Source of the DNA: an uncultured Paracoccus sp.
Lineage (GTDB): Bacteria; Pseudomonadota; Alphaproteobacteria; Rhodobacterales; Rhodobacteraceae
DNA: 64,000 bases
Assembly (NCBI RefSeq): GCF_947496875.1
Contig: NZ_CANMEH010000002.1
Coordinates: 372,001 to 436,000 of the forward strand
Direction: 5' to 3'
Part shown: one piece after another, positions 8,482-17,997 of the stretch
Layout: the number at the start of each line of letters is the position of its first letter
Numbering within the stretch: the first letter of the stretch is position 1
Notes under the pieces: generated by a model
Database searches by the model: none
Seen by the model: only the letters and a program-made list of their open reading frames with translations
What the model was told of the DNA's origin: nothing
Program-made: the position numbers and the translations under genes

Positions 8482-9701
8482 TGCGCCAGCGCGGGAATGC
8501 AGTCGGTGCCGGTCTCGATCAGAGACGCGCAGAACTTGCGCGCGTCGTCGCGGCTGTCGAATCCCGCGACCCGCAGCCGCCAGAAGGTCCGTCCGCCTGC
8601 CACATGCTTCTGCACGACCGGTGCCTTGCCGGCGAACAGCGAACCGTGGCGGCTGGCGATGCGGCCCCATTCGGAACTGGCAATCGCGTCGCTGTCGAAG
8701 GCCCCGATCTGGACCAGCGGGGCGCCCGCGCTCACGCTGGCCGATGCCACCGGACCGGGATCATCGGCCCGAACAGTTTCGACCGGCGTTGCATCCGCAG
8801 CCTGATCGCGGGTCCGCGACGGAGGCGGCGGCACGTCGGCGGCCGCAGCCTGCGCCCGGGCCGGTGCCGGAGCGTCGGCCGCGGGCGCGGTCGCCACGGC
8901 GCGCGGTCGCGCGGCCGGACGGGACGACCGGGCCAGTGCGGCGGGCGCGGTCTCGACACCCGCCTCGGTCAGGGCCTGGGTGATCGCCGCATCCTGCGCC
9001 TGCGCGCCGTCGAGGTCGGTGACCGCCTCGTTGACGGGTGCTTCGGCCGGCGGGGCGTTCGACAGCAGGGCGGTATCGGTTTCCTCGACAATGGCCGCGT
9101 CGGCCGTCGCGCGCGCGCGGTCCGCCGCGGCGGCCGCTTCCGCATCCGCGACAGCGATCGACGCCTGCTCGTCCGGGTTTGCTGGCATTTCCTCGGTCGT
9201 CGCGGTCTCCCGCGCGGCGACACCGAGTTCGCCCATCGGCACGTCGTCCGCCGCCAGCGCCGTAGGGGCGGGCGCGATCGCGACTTCGGCGGTGGGGTTT
9301 GCCTCGGCGCCGGCAGCAATGGCATTGACCGCCAGGCCGCTGCGGTCGGTCAGTTCGCCACCCGGTTCGTCCGGGGCGATCCGCGATTCGCCTTGCACGG
9401 CACGAATCACCGGCACGCCGGACACGTCGCGAACCACCAGCCGATAGCCCCAGACCACCAGCGACAGCATCAGCAGGACCGAGACGAGCGCCCCCAGGTA
9501 GTGGGTCAGGCGCGCCACCCGACCGATCAGCGTGTCCCGTTCGGTGAGCGGCGCCGTCGGATCGGTGACAAAGCGGCCTTCGTTCCAGTCCTCGTCGGCC
9601 CAGTCCTGACCGGCATGAACGCCGGAAAAGGCATGATCGTCATAGGGCGCCCCGTGATGCGCGCCGTCGTATCCGCCGGAACGGAAATCCACCACTGTCA
9701 T
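8478..9701 (-). CDS. SPOR domain-containing membrane protein
   Basis: A 407-residue bitopic protein with a cytoplasmic N-terminus of about 65 residues and one membrane segment at about residues 68-90. A long Ala/Pro/Glu-rich periplasmic linker follows, then a C-terminal SPOR domain (about residues 325-402, beginning PLVQIGAFDSD). SPOR domains bind denuded glycan strands at the division septum, so a role in septal peptidoglycan is likely. The ATG at 9701 is chosen because AGGA precedes it by 6 bases; an ATG at 9755 would lie nearer argS and adds an unconserved leader. The position argS-SPOR-nagZ is usual in Rhodobacterales. Confidence 0.9.
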   Translation of the reverse strand: MTVVDFRSGGYDGAHHGAPYDDHAFSGVHAGQDWADEDWNEGRFVTDPTAPLTERDTLIGRVARLTHYLGALVSVLLMLSLVVWGYRLVVRDVSGVPVIRAVQGESRIAPDEPGGELTDRSGLAVNAIAAGAEANPTAEVAIAPAPTALAADDVPMGELGVAARETATTEEMPANPDEQASIAVADAEAAAAADRARATADAAIVEETDTALLSNAPPAEAPVNEAVTDLDGAQAQDAAITQALTEAGVETAPAALARSSRPAARPRAVATAPAADAPAPARAQAAAADVPPPPSRTRDQAADATPVETVRADDPGPVASASVSAGAPLVQIGAFDSDAIASSEWGRIASRHGSLFAGKAPVVQKHVAGGRTFWRLRVAGFDSRDDARKFCASLIETGTDCIPALAQ

Positions 9702-9780
9702 GTTCTGTCCTGCCTTCTTGCCGGTTGACCCGGCTTGTCCGTTGACTGCTCGCATTCGGCCCTGGCAGGTCGCGCCTTAT

Positions 9781-11526
9781 CTAACGCATTTCCTGCACCG
9801 GGGTGACGCCCAAGATACCTAGACCCGCCGAAATGACAACGGCGACGGCACGGACCAGGGCGATTTTGGACGCTGTTGTGGCAACATCACCATCCTGCAC
9901 GAATCTCAACGACGGCTCGTCATTGCCGCGGTTCCACAACGCGTGCAGGTCCGAGGCGAGATCGTACAGGTAGAACGCCACCCGGTGCGGTTCATGGGCG
10001 CGCGCCGCAATCTCGACGGTGCGAGGCCATTCCGCGATCTTGCGCGTCAGCGCGATCTCGGCCGGATGGTCCAGCCCGGCCAGATCAGCCGCCGCCAGGG
10101 CGGAATCGCCCACGTCGACGCCCATCTCGGCGGCGCGGCGGGTGACGCTGTGGGCCCGCGCGCTGGCATACTGGACGTACCAGACCGGGTTGTCGCGGGA
10201 CTGTTCCAGAACCTTGGCAAAGTCGAAATCCAGCGGCGCGTCGTTCTTGCGGGTCAGCATGTGAAAGCGGGTGACGTCCACGCCCGCCTGCTCCACCACG
10301 TCGCGCAGCGTGACGAAGGTGCCGGAGCGCTTGGACATCTTGAAGGGCTGGCCGTTCTGGAACAGCCTGACCAGCTGGATCAGCTTGACGTCCAGCGGTA
10401 CCCGTCCGTCCGACAGCGCGGCCACCGCGGCCTGCATGCGCTTGACATAGCCGCCGTGATCGGCGCCGAAGATGTCGATCAGCTGGTCGAAACCGCGATT
10501 GATCTTGTCCCAGTGATACGCGATGTCCGGCGCGAAATACGTCCATGAGCCGTCCGACTTGCGCACCGGGCGGTCCACGTCATCCCCGTGCGCGGTGGAC
10601 CTGAACAGGGTCTGTTCACGCGCCTCCCACTCCTCGGGCAGCTTGCCCTTCGGGGGCTCCAGCACCCCCTCGTAGATCAGCCCGGCCTGATCCAGTCGCG
10701 CGATCGCGGCCTCGATCCGGCCGGTCCCATAGATCGCCCGTTCCGACGAATAGACATCCATGCTGACGCCCAGCAGCGCCAGGTCGTCCCGGATCATCTG
10801 CATCATGGCCTGGGTGGCGATGTCTCGTACGGTGACCAGCCATTCGGACTCCGGCTGGTTGAGCAGGCTGTCGCCGAACTGCTGCTTCAGCGCCTCTCCG
10901 ACCGGAATCAGGTAGTCGCCCGGGTACAGCCCCTCGGCAATCTGGGGATCCAGCCCGTGCGCCTCGCGGTATCGTTCGAAGGCAGAGCGCGCCAGCACGT
11001 CGACCTGCGCGCCGCCATCGTTGATGTAGTATTCGCGGGTGACGCTGTGGCCGGCAAATTCCAGCAGGTTGGCCAGCGCATCGCCGAACACGGCGCCGCG
11101 CATGTGCCCCACATGCATCGGCCCCGTCGGGTTGGCGCTGACGAATTCGACGTTGATGCGGTCACCCCGACCGGGTGGAACGCGGCCGTAATCCGGCCCC
11201 TGCCGCAGCGCCGCTCGGATCACGTCCTGCCAGTTCTCCGCGGCGACCCGCAGATTCAGGAAGCCGGGTCCTGCCACCTCGGCCGAGATGATCCGCGGGT
11301 CCGCCGTCAGCCGGGATGCCAGCGCCTGGGCGATATCGCGCGGCTTCATCCCCGCGGGCTTCGCCAGAACCATGGCCGCGTTGGTGGCCATGTCGCCGTG
11401 GGCGGGATCCCGTGGCGGCTCGACCGCGACATTGGCGAGGTCCAGCCCGGCCGGCAATGTGCCGTCACCCATCATGGCAGCCAGCGCCTCGGTCACGAGG
11501 GCGCGGATATCGGCGAAAAGATTCAT
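9781..11526 (-). CDS. argS: Arginyl-tRNA synthetase
   Basis: This class I synthetase charges tRNA-Arg. The 581-residue protein has an N-terminal additional domain (first 110 residues or so). The HIGH-type signature reads [14 protein letters not shown] after SANPTGPM. The KMSKRSGT loop and the C-terminal all-helical DALR anticodon-binding domain ending in VQEMR follow. The ATG at 11526 starts the conserved [11 protein letters not shown] sequence; the longer open frame to 11619 is rejected. It heads the argS-SPOR-nagZ unit. Confidence 0.97.
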   Translation of the reverse strand: MNLFADIRALVTEALAAMMGDGTLPAGLDLANVAVEPPRDPAHGDMATNAAMVLAKPAGMKPRDIAQALASRLTADPRIISAEVAGPGFLNLRVAAENWQDVIRAALRQGPDYGRVPPGRGDRINVEFVSANPTGPMHVGHMRGAVFGDALANLLEFAGHSVTREYYINDGGAQVDVLARSAFERYREAHGLDPQIAEGLYPGDYLIPVGEALKQQFGDSLLNQPESEWLVTVRDIATQAMMQMIRDDLALLGVSMDVYSSERAIYGTGRIEAAIARLDQAGLIYEGVLEPPKGKLPEEWEAREQTLFRSTAHGDDVDRPVRKSDGSWTYFAPDIAYHWDKINRGFDQLIDIFGADHGGYVKRMQAAVAALSDGRVPLDVKLIQLVRLFQNGQPFKMSKRSGTFVTLRDVVEQAGVDVTRFHMLTRKNDAPLDFDFAKVLEQSRDNPVWYVQYASARAHSVTRRAAEMGVDVGDSALAAADLAGLDHPAEIALTRKIAEWPRTVEIAARAHEPHRVAFYLYDLASDLHALWNRGNDEPSLRFVQDGDVATTASKIALVRAVAVVISAGLGILGVTPVQEMR

Positions 11527-11849
11527 CAATGTCGTCCTGTCTGCTGACGGACGCGATAGCGAATGCCCCGCTGCGCCGCAACCGGGCGGGCACCGCGGAT
11601 CAACGCAGCGCTTCTGCATCCGTCATGCGGCCGCCGCGACGGGGTGCCGCCGCGGGAACGTGGCGCCGTTCCGGGGCGATCCGCAGTCTGGCCTTAACCG
11701 TCCGTGCAAAGGCGGGTGCCGCTTCAATGCAGTCGCCTGCCGGCACTCAGGCGCCAGCGCTACGTCGCGTGTTCAATTTCCGCGTCCATCGGCAGGCCAC
11801 GGGAGTTGCTGGCCGGGAGGGTTGCATCATATGCGCCGCCAGCTTATCT
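11527..11849. other. 323-base intergenic stretch between argS and SRP RNA
   Basis: No ORF here looks coding. It must hold the argS promoter on the minus strand and the SRP RNA promoter on the plus strand. For the latter, TTGCTG at 11806-11811 with a weak -10 (around 11828-11834) is the best candidate. I see no other structure. Confidence 0.5.
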
Positions 11850-11960
11850 GGGGGTCGAGAGGTTGGCGCGGGCGAGCGCCTCGCCAACCCGGTCAGGTCC
11901 GGAAGGAAGCAGCCGTAACGAGCCCCGCTTGGGTCGTTGTCCAGCCTCTCACCCTCCCCC
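11850..11960 (+). ncRNA. ffs: Signal recognition particle RNA (4.5S RNA)
   Basis: The universal apical SRP motif is present as GTCAGGTCCGGAAGGAAGCA at 11892-11911, including the tetraloop and the asymmetric Ffh-binding loop. Flanking arms pair as expected. GAGAGGTTGG near 11856 pairs with CCAGCCTCTC at 11941-11950, and GGGGG at 11850-11854 faces CCCCC at 11956-11960. This is the short bacterial form without an Alu domain. The RNA binds Ffh and targets inner-membrane proteins. The ends are set from base pairing and could be off by a few bases. It lies about 1.9 kb ahead of dnaX. Confidence 0.95.
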
Positions 11961-12336
11961 GAGTTCCCGAATGTAAACCTGACGGGGTCGTCGATCCTGC
12001 GGACGAAACCTGCTCTTTTGCGCTCGGCCGGGCGCGCGCATGAAGGGTCAGAGGATCGGCGCATCGAGATAGGTCGATATGGTGTAGTCGACCGGGGCGC
12101 CCCTCTGTCGAATGAGGAGTCTCGCCCCCCATGCGGGCGCGTTTCTTATGGGTCGGGCCGGCAAGACTTGCGATCGGACCCGCCGGTCGCCGAAGGTCAT
12201 GCACGTTGCGCGCCGAACAGCATCGGTCATAGGCTGATGCCATGAAAGCCGCGCCGTTTTTCAGCCGTTCCATCCGCGTCTACCCGGATCAATCGTGCGG
12301 GGATAACACCACCATCGTGCGACCCGAGTCGGCCTC
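11961..12336. other. 376-base stretch after the SRP RNA
   Basis: There is no recognisable gene except a 32-codon ORF at the end (separate entry). A short CGCCC/GGGCG stem near 12123-12145 is followed by CGTTTCTT and could end the SRP transcript, but the stem is weak. Confidence 0.4.
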
Positions 12337-12340
12337 ATGA
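12242..12340 (+). CDS. Possible 32-residue leader ORF coupled to the DUF202 gene
   Basis: An ATG at 12242 opens a 32-codon frame beginning MKAAPFFSRSIRV. It ends in a TGA overlapping the ATG of the DUF202 gene (ATGA). That overlap is the normal sign of translational coupling in this genome. There is no strong ribosome site and no recognised homologue, so it may be chance. Confidence 0.25.
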   Translation: MKAAPFFSRSIRVYPDQSCGDNTTIVRPESAS

Positions 12341-12729
12341 CCGACAACCCCGCGCCCCAGGACGACACCCCGGACGACGGCAGCCGCGCAGAACAGCGCA
12401 CCGAATGGGCCGAGGATCGGACCACGCTGGCGGCCGAACGCACCTTCGCCGGCTGGATGCGGACCGGCATGGCCTCGCTCGGCGTCGCAATCGGTCTTCA
12501 GGCGGTGTTCAGGGCGTTCGAGCCGACCTGGGCGCCCAAACTGGCGGCGATGATCTTTGTCGGCACAGCGATCGCGATGTTCCTCTCAGCGGCGTGGCGG
12601 ACCCGCAAGATGCTGAGGCGCCTGAACGCGCACCAGGTCAAGCCGCAGAAGCCCAACCGGATGCTGCTGCAGGCCGTGATGCTCAGCATCGGCGCAGTTG
12701 CCATCGCGGTGATCCTGGTGCTGCTGTGA
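12337..12729 (+). CDS. DUF202 (YidH-type) membrane protein
   Basis: A 130-residue protein with an acidic, hydrophilic N-terminus of about 30 residues. The DUF202 signature TLAAERTFAGWMRTGMASL follows, and then three hydrophobic stretches (about residues 43-58, 68-85 and 105-130). YidH-like proteins are small inner-membrane proteins of unknown function. It is transcribed toward nudC on the other strand and ends 43 bases from it. Confidence 0.87.
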   Translation: MTDNPAPQDDTPDDGSRAEQRTEWAEDRTTLAAERTFAGWMRTGMASLGVAIGLQAVFRAFEPTWAPKLAAMIFVGTAIAMFLSAAWRTRKMLRRLNAHQVKPQKPNRMLLQAVMLSIGAVAIAVILVLL

Positions 12730-12772
12730 CACGCCCGATCATGCCCGGCGCGAGGCACCGACATGACGGCGG

Positions 12773-13753
12773 TCAGACCATTCCCCGCAGCCACCGCGCC
12801 ATCAGCCAGCCGGCGATCGGACCCTTGCGTGGCGCGCGCACCGATGGATGCGCACCGGCCATCACCTGCGCCATCTCGCCCCGGTCCAGCCACATCGCGT
12901 CGTCCAGCTCGACCGGATCGATCCGGATGTCGTCGGTCAGCGCCTCGCCCACGCAGCCCAGCATCAGGGATGCCGGAAAGGGCCAGGGCTGGCTGGTCAC
13001 GTAGCGGACGGGCCCAACCACCACGCCGGTTTCCTCGGCCACCTCGCGCCGCACCGCCGCCTCGACCGTCTCGCCGGGTTCCACAAAGCCGGCGAGACAG
13101 GAATACATCCCCTCGGGCCACCCCGGCGACCGGCCCAGCAGCAGGCGGTCGTTCCGCTCGATCAGCATGATCACGACCGGATCGGTGCGGGGAAACTGCA
13201 CCGCCCCGCAGGAGGCGCAGCGCCGCTGCCAGCCGGACTGCGCCGGAGCAGTGTCATGCCCGCAGGCCGGGCAGAACCGGTGCCCGGCATGCCAGCCGGT
13301 CAGCGCCCGCCCGGTGGCGGCCAGTTCACCATCCGCCCCCGGCAGCGTCGTCAGCATGCCCCGCAGTTCGACGAACCGGGCCTCCGGAATGTCCGGGTGG
13401 TGCTGTTCGGTCGGATCCAGGAACAGCTGGGTTTCGGGCAGGTTGGGCGGCGCCCAAGCAGACAGGTCCTGCGCGGCGACCGGATCTCCCCCCGACGTTC
13501 CCAGCAGGATCGGCGGCTCGGCATCGGCGAGCGCCGGATGACCGGGGTCCAGCCAGGCCAGCGCCCCGCCGGACGTTACCAGCACCTTGCCCCGCCAGAC
13601 CGGCAACACCCGGGCCTGCCCCCGCCAGCGATCATCCGCCCGCAGATGCGCGGCGCGATCAAAGGCCGGTTCGGACGGCGGAACGTCCGTTTCCCGCAGC
13701 TCTGGGTCCGCCCCGCAAAAGGCCAGCGTCCAGTCCTGTGCCTGCACCTGCAT
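12773..13753 (-). CDS. nudC: NADH pyrophosphatase (NAD-capped RNA hydrolase)
   Basis: NudC hydrolyses NADH to NMNH and AMP and can remove NAD caps from RNA. The 326-residue protein has an N-terminal domain and a zinc ribbon with two Cys pairs (CPACG near residue 161 and CASCG near 179). The Nudix box GFVEPGETVEAAVRREVAEE begins near residue 222. SQPWPFPASLM after it marks the NudC subgroup. The ATG at 13753 is chosen; the much longer open frame beyond it overlaps dnaX and is rejected. The gene is divergent from dnaX with about 100 bases between starts. Confidence 0.95.
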   Translation of the reverse strand: MQVQAQDWTLAFCGADPELRETDVPPSEPAFDRAAHLRADDRWRGQARVLPVWRGKVLVTSGGALAWLDPGHPALADAEPPILLGTSGGDPVAAQDLSAWAPPNLPETQLFLDPTEQHHPDIPEARFVELRGMLTTLPGADGELAATGRALTGWHAGHRFCPACGHDTAPAQSGWQRRCASCGAVQFPRTDPVVIMLIERNDRLLLGRSPGWPEGMYSCLAGFVEPGETVEAAVRREVAEETGVVVGPVRYVTSQPWPFPASLMLGCVGEALTDDIRIDPVELDDAMWLDRGEMAQVMAGAHPSVRAPRKGPIAGWLMARWLRGMV

Positions 13754-13855
13754 CGTCTCACCCCGCGGTTTGCCGGCGGCGACCGTGCCGCAGGGCGACC
13801 GGCGCCGCAAGCGCCGGTTTACCTCGGCCTGCCGGACCCCTAGATTGTCGCGGTC

Positions 13856-15760
13856 ATGGAGACGTCGATGCCCGACACAGCCCCTGCCTATCAGGTCCTG
13901 GCCCGCAAATACCGGCCGGAGACCTTTGCCGATCTGGTCGGGCAGGACGCCATGGTCCGCACGTTGAAAAACGCGTTCCAGGCCGACCGCATCGCGCAGG
14001 CCTTCATCATGACCGGCATTCGCGGGACCGGAAAGACCACCACTGCGCGGATCATTGCCAAGGGCATGAACTGCGTCGGCCCGGATGGTCAGGGCGGGCC
14101 CACCACCGAGCCCTGCGGAGTGTGCGAGCATTGCACGGCCATTATGGAGGGCCGGCATGTCGACGTGCTGGAGATGGATGCCGCATCCCGGACCGGAGTC
14201 GGCGACATCCGCGAGATCATCGAGAGCGTGCATTACCGGGCGGCCTCGGCCCGCTACAAGATCTACATCATCGACGAAGTGCACATGCTGTCCACCAGCG
14301 CCTTTAACGCACTGCTTAAGACGCTGGAAGAGCCGCCGCCGCATGTGAAGTTCATCTTTGCCACCACCGAGATCCGCAAGGTGCCGGTGACGGTCCTGTC
14401 ACGCTGCCAGCGCTTCGACCTGCGCCGGATCGAGCCCGAGGTGATGATCGGCCTGCTGCGCCGGATTGCCGCTGCCGAGGGCGCGGGCATCGCGGAAGAC
14501 GCGCTGGCGCTGATCACCCGCGCTGCCGAGGGTTCGGCCCGCGACGCGACCAGCCTGCTGGACCAGGCGATCAGCCACAGTGTCGGCGACGGGGGCGAGA
14601 CGACGGCGCTGCACGTGCGGACGATGCTGGGCCTGGCCGACCGCGGCCGGGTGCTCGACCTGTTCGACATGATCCTGCGCGGCGCGGCGGCCGAAGCCCT
14701 GGCCGAACTGCAATCGCAATATGCAGGCGGCGCCGATCCGCAGGCCGTGCTGCGCGATCTGGCGGAAATCACCCACTGGGTCAGCATCGTCAAGATCACC
14801 CCCGAGGCGGCGGAGGATCCCACCGTCGGCCCGGACGAACGCAGCCGCGGCCGCGACATGGCGGACAGGATCGCGATGCGGGCGCTGACGCGCCTGTGGC
14901 AGATGCTGCTGAAGTCGCTGGAAGAGGTCGCCGCCGCTCCGAACCCGATGATGGCCGCGGAAATGGCGGTCATCCGGCTGACACATGTGGCCGATCTGCC
15001 CGACCCCGAGACGCTGATCCGCAAGGTCCAGGCAGCACAGGTGGCGGGCGACTTCACCCGGGGGCACGGACCCGCGCCATCCTCGGTGTCCCCCGCGCCG
15101 GCCCATGCCTCCGCCGCGACGCCCGGTCGCGCAAGTGCCCCGGCGGTTGGATCGCCGGCGCCGGCGCAAGCCGCACCCCCAATCCCGGCGTCCGCGGTGC
15201 GGATGTCCGGACCGCGCACGGGTGGCGCCCCCGCCACCGCCCTGCCTGCGGGCGATCCGGTGCCGGCGGTCTTGCCCGATGCCCTGGCGGGCTATCCCGA
15301 TTTCCTGTCGGTGGTGGAGCTGATCCGCCGGATGCGCGACATGCGCCTGCTGCTCGAGGTCGAGCAGCATCTGCGGCTGGTGCGCTATGCGCCCGGCCGG
15401 ATCGAGTTCCAGCCCACGGAAGACGCGCCCCGCGACCTGGCGGCGCGACTTGCGGACCGGCTGCGCGGCTGGACGGGCGGCACCCGTTGGGCGGTGTCCG
15501 TCGTCGACCGGGGCGGCGATCCCACGATCGCCGAGCAGCGCGCCGAACGGCAGGCGGCCGAGGTTCAGCTTGCCCGCCAGAACCCCGTGGTGCAGGCGAT
15601 CCTGGCCGTGGTGCCGGATGCCACCATCACCGTGCGGCACGAGAAACCACCGGCCACGTCCGACCCGGCCACGGAAGGCGGGCCGGACGACCTGCATGCC
15701 CACCCCGAAGGCCCCGTCGCGGCCGTCGAGGAATGGGACCCGTTCGAGGATGAGGAGTGA
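13856..15760 (+). CDS. dnaX: DNA polymerase III subunit gamma/tau
   Basis: This clamp-loader ATPase of the replisome is 634 residues long. Walker A GIRGTGKTT is at about residues 54-62, and the four zinc cysteines fit C73, C87, C90 and C93. Walker B IIDEVHML lies near residue 138, and LSRCQRFDL is the conserved sensor/arginine region. A Pro/Ala-rich linker (about residues 400-470) precedes a C-terminal tau domain ending in WDPFEDEE. I saw no A-rich slippery site like the E. coli frameshift signal. A second ATG at 13868 is an equally possible start. It leads dnaX-ebfC-recR. Confidence 0.96.
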   Translation: METSMPDTAPAYQVLARKYRPETFADLVGQDAMVRTLKNAFQADRIAQAFIMTGIRGTGKTTTARIIAKGMNCVGPDGQGGPTTEPCGVCEHCTAIMEGRHVDVLEMDAASRTGVGDIREIIESVHYRAASARYKIYIIDEVHMLSTSAFNALLKTLEEPPPHVKFIFATTEIRKVPVTVLSRCQRFDLRRIEPEVMIGLLRRIAAAEGAGIAEDALALITRAAEGSARDATSLLDQAISHSVGDGGETTALHVRTMLGLADRGRVLDLFDMILRGAAAEALAELQSQYAGGADPQAVLRDLAEITHWVSIVKITPEAAEDPTVGPDERSRGRDMADRIAMRALTRLWQMLLKSLEEVAAAPNPMMAAEMAVIRLTHVADLPDPETLIRKVQAAQVAGDFTRGHGPAPSSVSPAPAHASAATPGRASAPAVGSPAPAQAAPPIPASAVRMSGPRTGGAPATALPAGDPVPAVLPDALAGYPDFLSVVELIRRMRDMRLLLEVEQHLRLVRYAPGRIEFQPTEDAPRDLAARLADRLRGWTGGTRWAVSVVDRGGDPTIAEQRAERQAAEVQLARQNPVVQAILAVVPDATITVRHEKPPATSDPATEGGPDDLHAHPEGPVAAVEEWDPFEDEE

Positions 15761-15764
15761 ACGC

Positions 15765-16109
15765 ATGAAGAACCCGTTTGGCGGGATGGGCGACCTGTCG
15801 AAGATGATGCAGGCCGCGAAGGACATGCAGGGCAAGGTCGACGACCTGCAGAAGTCGCTGGATGCGATCACCGTGGTGGGCGAGGCCGGCGCGGGTCTGG
15901 TCAAGGCGACAGCGACGGCCAAGGGCGACCTGACGGCGCTGGACATCGACCCGTCGATCTTTGTCGCCAGCGAAAAGCAGGTGGTCGAGGATCTGATCCT
16001 GGCCGCGATCAAGGATGCGCAGCGTCGCGCCCAGGACCGCGCCCAGCAGGAAACGCAGCGGCTGGCCGGCGACATGGGGCTGCCCCCTGGCCTGAAGCTG
16101 CCGTTCTGA
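15765..16109 (+). CDS. ebfC: YbaB/EbfC nucleoid-associated protein
   Basis: A 114-residue DNA-binding protein of the YbaB/EbfC family that forms tweezer-like dimers on DNA. The N-terminus [20 protein letters not shown] and the end LPPGLKLPF are typical. A central beta part ([18 protein letters not shown]) is followed by a long Arg/Gln-rich helix. GAGGAG lies 8 bases before the ATG and overlaps the dnaX stop, so translation is likely coupled. The dnaX-ebfC-recR order is widely conserved and links the protein to DNA repair or replication restart. Confidence 0.95.
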   Translation: MKNPFGGMGDLSKMMQAAKDMQGKVDDLQKSLDAITVVGEAGAGLVKATATAKGDLTALDIDPSIFVASEKQVVEDLILAAIKDAQRRAQDRAQQETQRLAGDMGLPPGLKLPF

Positions 16110-16125
16110 CGCGACCGGCTTTTCG

Positions 16126-16725
16126 ATGCCCGAGGGCAGCAACGACATTCAGGCGCTGATCGCGCAAATGGCGCGCCTGCCCGGGCTGGGTCCGCGTTCC
16201 GCGCGACGCATCGTGCTGGCGCTGATCCGCCATCGCAGCGGCCAGATGGCGCAGCTCTCGTCGCTGATGGGACGGGTCGCCGAGAACAGCCGCGAATGCG
16301 CGATCTGCGGCAATATCGGCGAGGCCGAGCTGTGCGACATCTGCACCAACCCGGCCCGCCAGACCGGCGAGCTTTGCGTGGTCGAAAGCGTCGCCGACCT
16401 GTGGGCGCTGGAACGTGGCCGCGCGTTCGCGGGGCGCTATCACGTGCTGGGCGGGACCCTGTCGGCGCTGGACGAGGTTGGACCCGACGATCTGGGCATT
16501 CCCCGGCTGATCGACCGGATCGGCCGCGAGGCGGTGACCGAGGTCATCCTGGCCCTGAACGCGACCGTCGAGGGTCAAACGACCGCGCATTACATCGCCG
16601 ACGCGCTGTCCGGGTCGGCGGTCGCGATCACCGGGCTGGCGCAAGGCGTGCCGATCGGTGGCGAGCTGGACTATCTGGACGACGGCACCATCACCGCCGC
16701 CCTGCGGGCAAGGAGGAACCTGTGA
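16126..16725 (+). CDS. recR: Recombination mediator RecR
   Basis: RecR works with RecF and RecO to load RecA onto gaps coated with SSB. The 199-residue protein shows the helix-hairpin-helix [19 protein letters not shown] region (residues 16-30) and the C4 zinc finger C58-C61/C70-C73. The TOPRIM domain begins at [14 protein letters not shown]. The start is 16 bases after ebfC. Its stop overlaps the GTG of the next gene. Confidence 0.97.
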   Translation: MPEGSNDIQALIAQMARLPGLGPRSARRIVLALIRHRSGQMAQLSSLMGRVAENSRECAICGNIGEAELCDICTNPARQTGELCVVESVADLWALERGRAFAGRYHVLGGTLSALDEVGPDDLGIPRLIDRIGREAVTEVILALNATVEGQTTAHYIADALSGSAVAITGLAQGVPIGGELDYLDDGTITAALRARRNL

Positions 16726-17246
16726 CCGATTTCATCCAGCCGAGCGAACCGCTGGTCGCGCCCGAACAGACCGTGCGCGACGAATGGACCGACTATAACG
16801 GTCACCTGAACATGGCCTATTATCACGTGCTGTTCGACCAGGCCCTGGACAGCGTTCTGGATCGAATCGGCATGGGGGCCGAGCGCGCCCGCCGCGACGG
16901 GCTGTCGGTCTTCACCGCCGAGGCGCATGTCCACTACCTGCAGGAACTGAATGCCGGCGACCGGGTGCAGGTCTCGCTGCAGGTGCTGGGTGCCGACGCC
17001 AAGCGGCTGCACTATGTGCAGACGATGCGGCGGGTCGGGGCCGGGGGCGATAAGGCAGAGGACGGTTTCGTGGCCGCGATCACCGAGAACCTGATCCTGC
17101 ACGCCGATCTTTCGACGCGGCGCGTGGCCCCTTGGGCCCCTGACGTGGCGCAGCGCTGGACAGACCTCGCGCGCGCGCACCAGTCCATGCCGGTCCCGCC
17201 GCAGGTCGGCCGTGTCATGGGACTGCGCCGGCCGGCCCAGGCTTAG
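16722..17246 (+). CDS. Hot-dog fold thioesterase family protein
   Basis: A 174-residue hot-dog protein. [17 protein letters not shown] (about residues 24-40) is the active-site helix region of the 4-hydroxybenzoyl-CoA-type/YbgC-like thioesterases, with an Asp at about residue 39. The start is a GTG overlapping the recR stop (GTGA), with AGGAGGA a few bases before it. It was probably appended to the recR operon for expression rather than function. The acyl-CoA substrate is unknown; carnitine-related thioesterases are among its likely relatives. Confidence 0.85.
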   Translation: MTDFIQPSEPLVAPEQTVRDEWTDYNGHLNMAYYHVLFDQALDSVLDRIGMGAERARRDGLSVFTAEAHVHYLQELNAGDRVQVSLQVLGADAKRLHYVQTMRRVGAGGDKAEDGFVAAITENLILHADLSTRRVAPWAPDVAQRWTDLARAHQSMPVPPQVGRVMGLRRPAQA

Positions 17247-17259
17247 GTCGGGCACATAC

Positions 17260-17287
17260 AAAAACGCAGCGCCCGTCGGGCGCTGCG
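17260..17287 (-). terminator. Rho-independent terminator for hsp20
   Basis: A 10-base perfect stem, CGCAGCGCCC at 17265-17274 with its complement at 17278-17287, closes a 3-base loop. AAAAA at 17260-17264 is TTTTT on the minus strand. It ends hsp20 transcription 36 bases after its stop and may also stop plus-strand transcripts from the recR operon. Confidence 0.93.
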
Positions 17288-17322
17288 TCGCATCTGCAGA
17301 GACAAGTCAGCCGATCAGCGGC

Positions 17323-17808
17323 TCAGCTGTCCAGCTTTTCAACCTGCTCGACGTCATTGGCCGTCGTCTCGACGGTTTGCCCATCCGCCTTCGAGATGGC
17401 GATCTTGCGGGGCTTCAGCGCCTCGGGCACTTCCCGGACCAGATCGATATGCAGCATGCCGTCCACGTGGCTTGCGCCGTTTACGCGGACATGATCCGCC
17501 AGCGTGAACTTGCGCTCGAACGCACGGGTGGCGATGCCGCGGTGCAGGTAGGTGCGCGAATCATCCTCTTCGGTCTTGCGGGCCGAGACGATCACGGCCC
17601 CGTCCTTCATCTCGACGGACAGGTCATCGGCAGAAAAGCCGGCCACTGCGATCGAGATGCGATAGGCATTCTCGCCGGTCTTTTCGATGTTGTACGGCGG
17701 ATAGGTCGGCGCGGCGACGTCGGCCGACAGGGCGCGGTCCATCAGGTCCGCCATGCGATCGAAGCCGACCGAGGCGCGATAGAGGGGGGTAAGGTCCATG
17801 TTACGCAT
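17323..17808 (-). CDS. Hsp20/alpha-crystallin small heat-shock protein (IbpA-like)
   Basis: A 161-residue holdase chaperone that keeps unfolded proteins soluble. The alpha-crystallin domain runs from YPPYNIEKTGENAYRI to about residue 135. It has the IbpA-type RAFERKFTLADHV stretch and a C-terminal PRKIAIS version of the IXI tail. Three ATGs are near the 5' end. AAGG lies directly against the first (17817) but 9 bases before the one at 17808, so 17808 is chosen. A sigma-32-like promoter lies about 100 bases upstream, and a strong terminator follows. It is a single-gene unit. Confidence 0.93.
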   Translation of the reverse strand: MRNMDLTPLYRASVGFDRMADLMDRALSADVAAPTYPPYNIEKTGENAYRISIAVAGFSADDLSVEMKDGAVIVSARKTEEDDSRTYLHRGIATRAFERKFTLADHVRVNGASHVDGMLHIDLVREVPEALKPRKIAISKADGQTVETTANDVEQVEKLDS

Positions 17809-17905
17809 GTCTCGCATCCTTGAGTTAAGCGATGTGATTCAGATGCCCCCCGGACAACCCGGGCGGGCGGTGTGCCGGCGCCATCAGGCCCTCCGACACG
17901 GAAAA

Positions 17906-17933
17906 AGATGGGACGCCGTGCGGCGCCGTCAAG
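17906..17933 (-). promoter_or_regulatory. Sigma-32 (RpoH)-like promoter of hsp20
   Basis: On the minus strand CTTGAC (17933-17928) and CCATCT (17911-17906) are separated by 16 bases. This fits the alphaproteobacterial RpoH pattern of CTTGA(C/A) with a C-rich -10. Transcription would start near 17899 and give a leader of roughly 90 bases before the ATG at 17808. Confidence 0.65.
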
Positions 17934-17997
17934 GCGATCTTCACAGATAGTTGATCGGAATGGCGACGTCGACGCGGCCTGCCGTTCGGCGGTCCGC

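Noticed and set aside
13856..15760. Programmed frameshift in dnaX making a short gamma form
   Set aside because: No A-rich slippery heptamer with a following hairpin was seen; the linker is entirely GC-rich.
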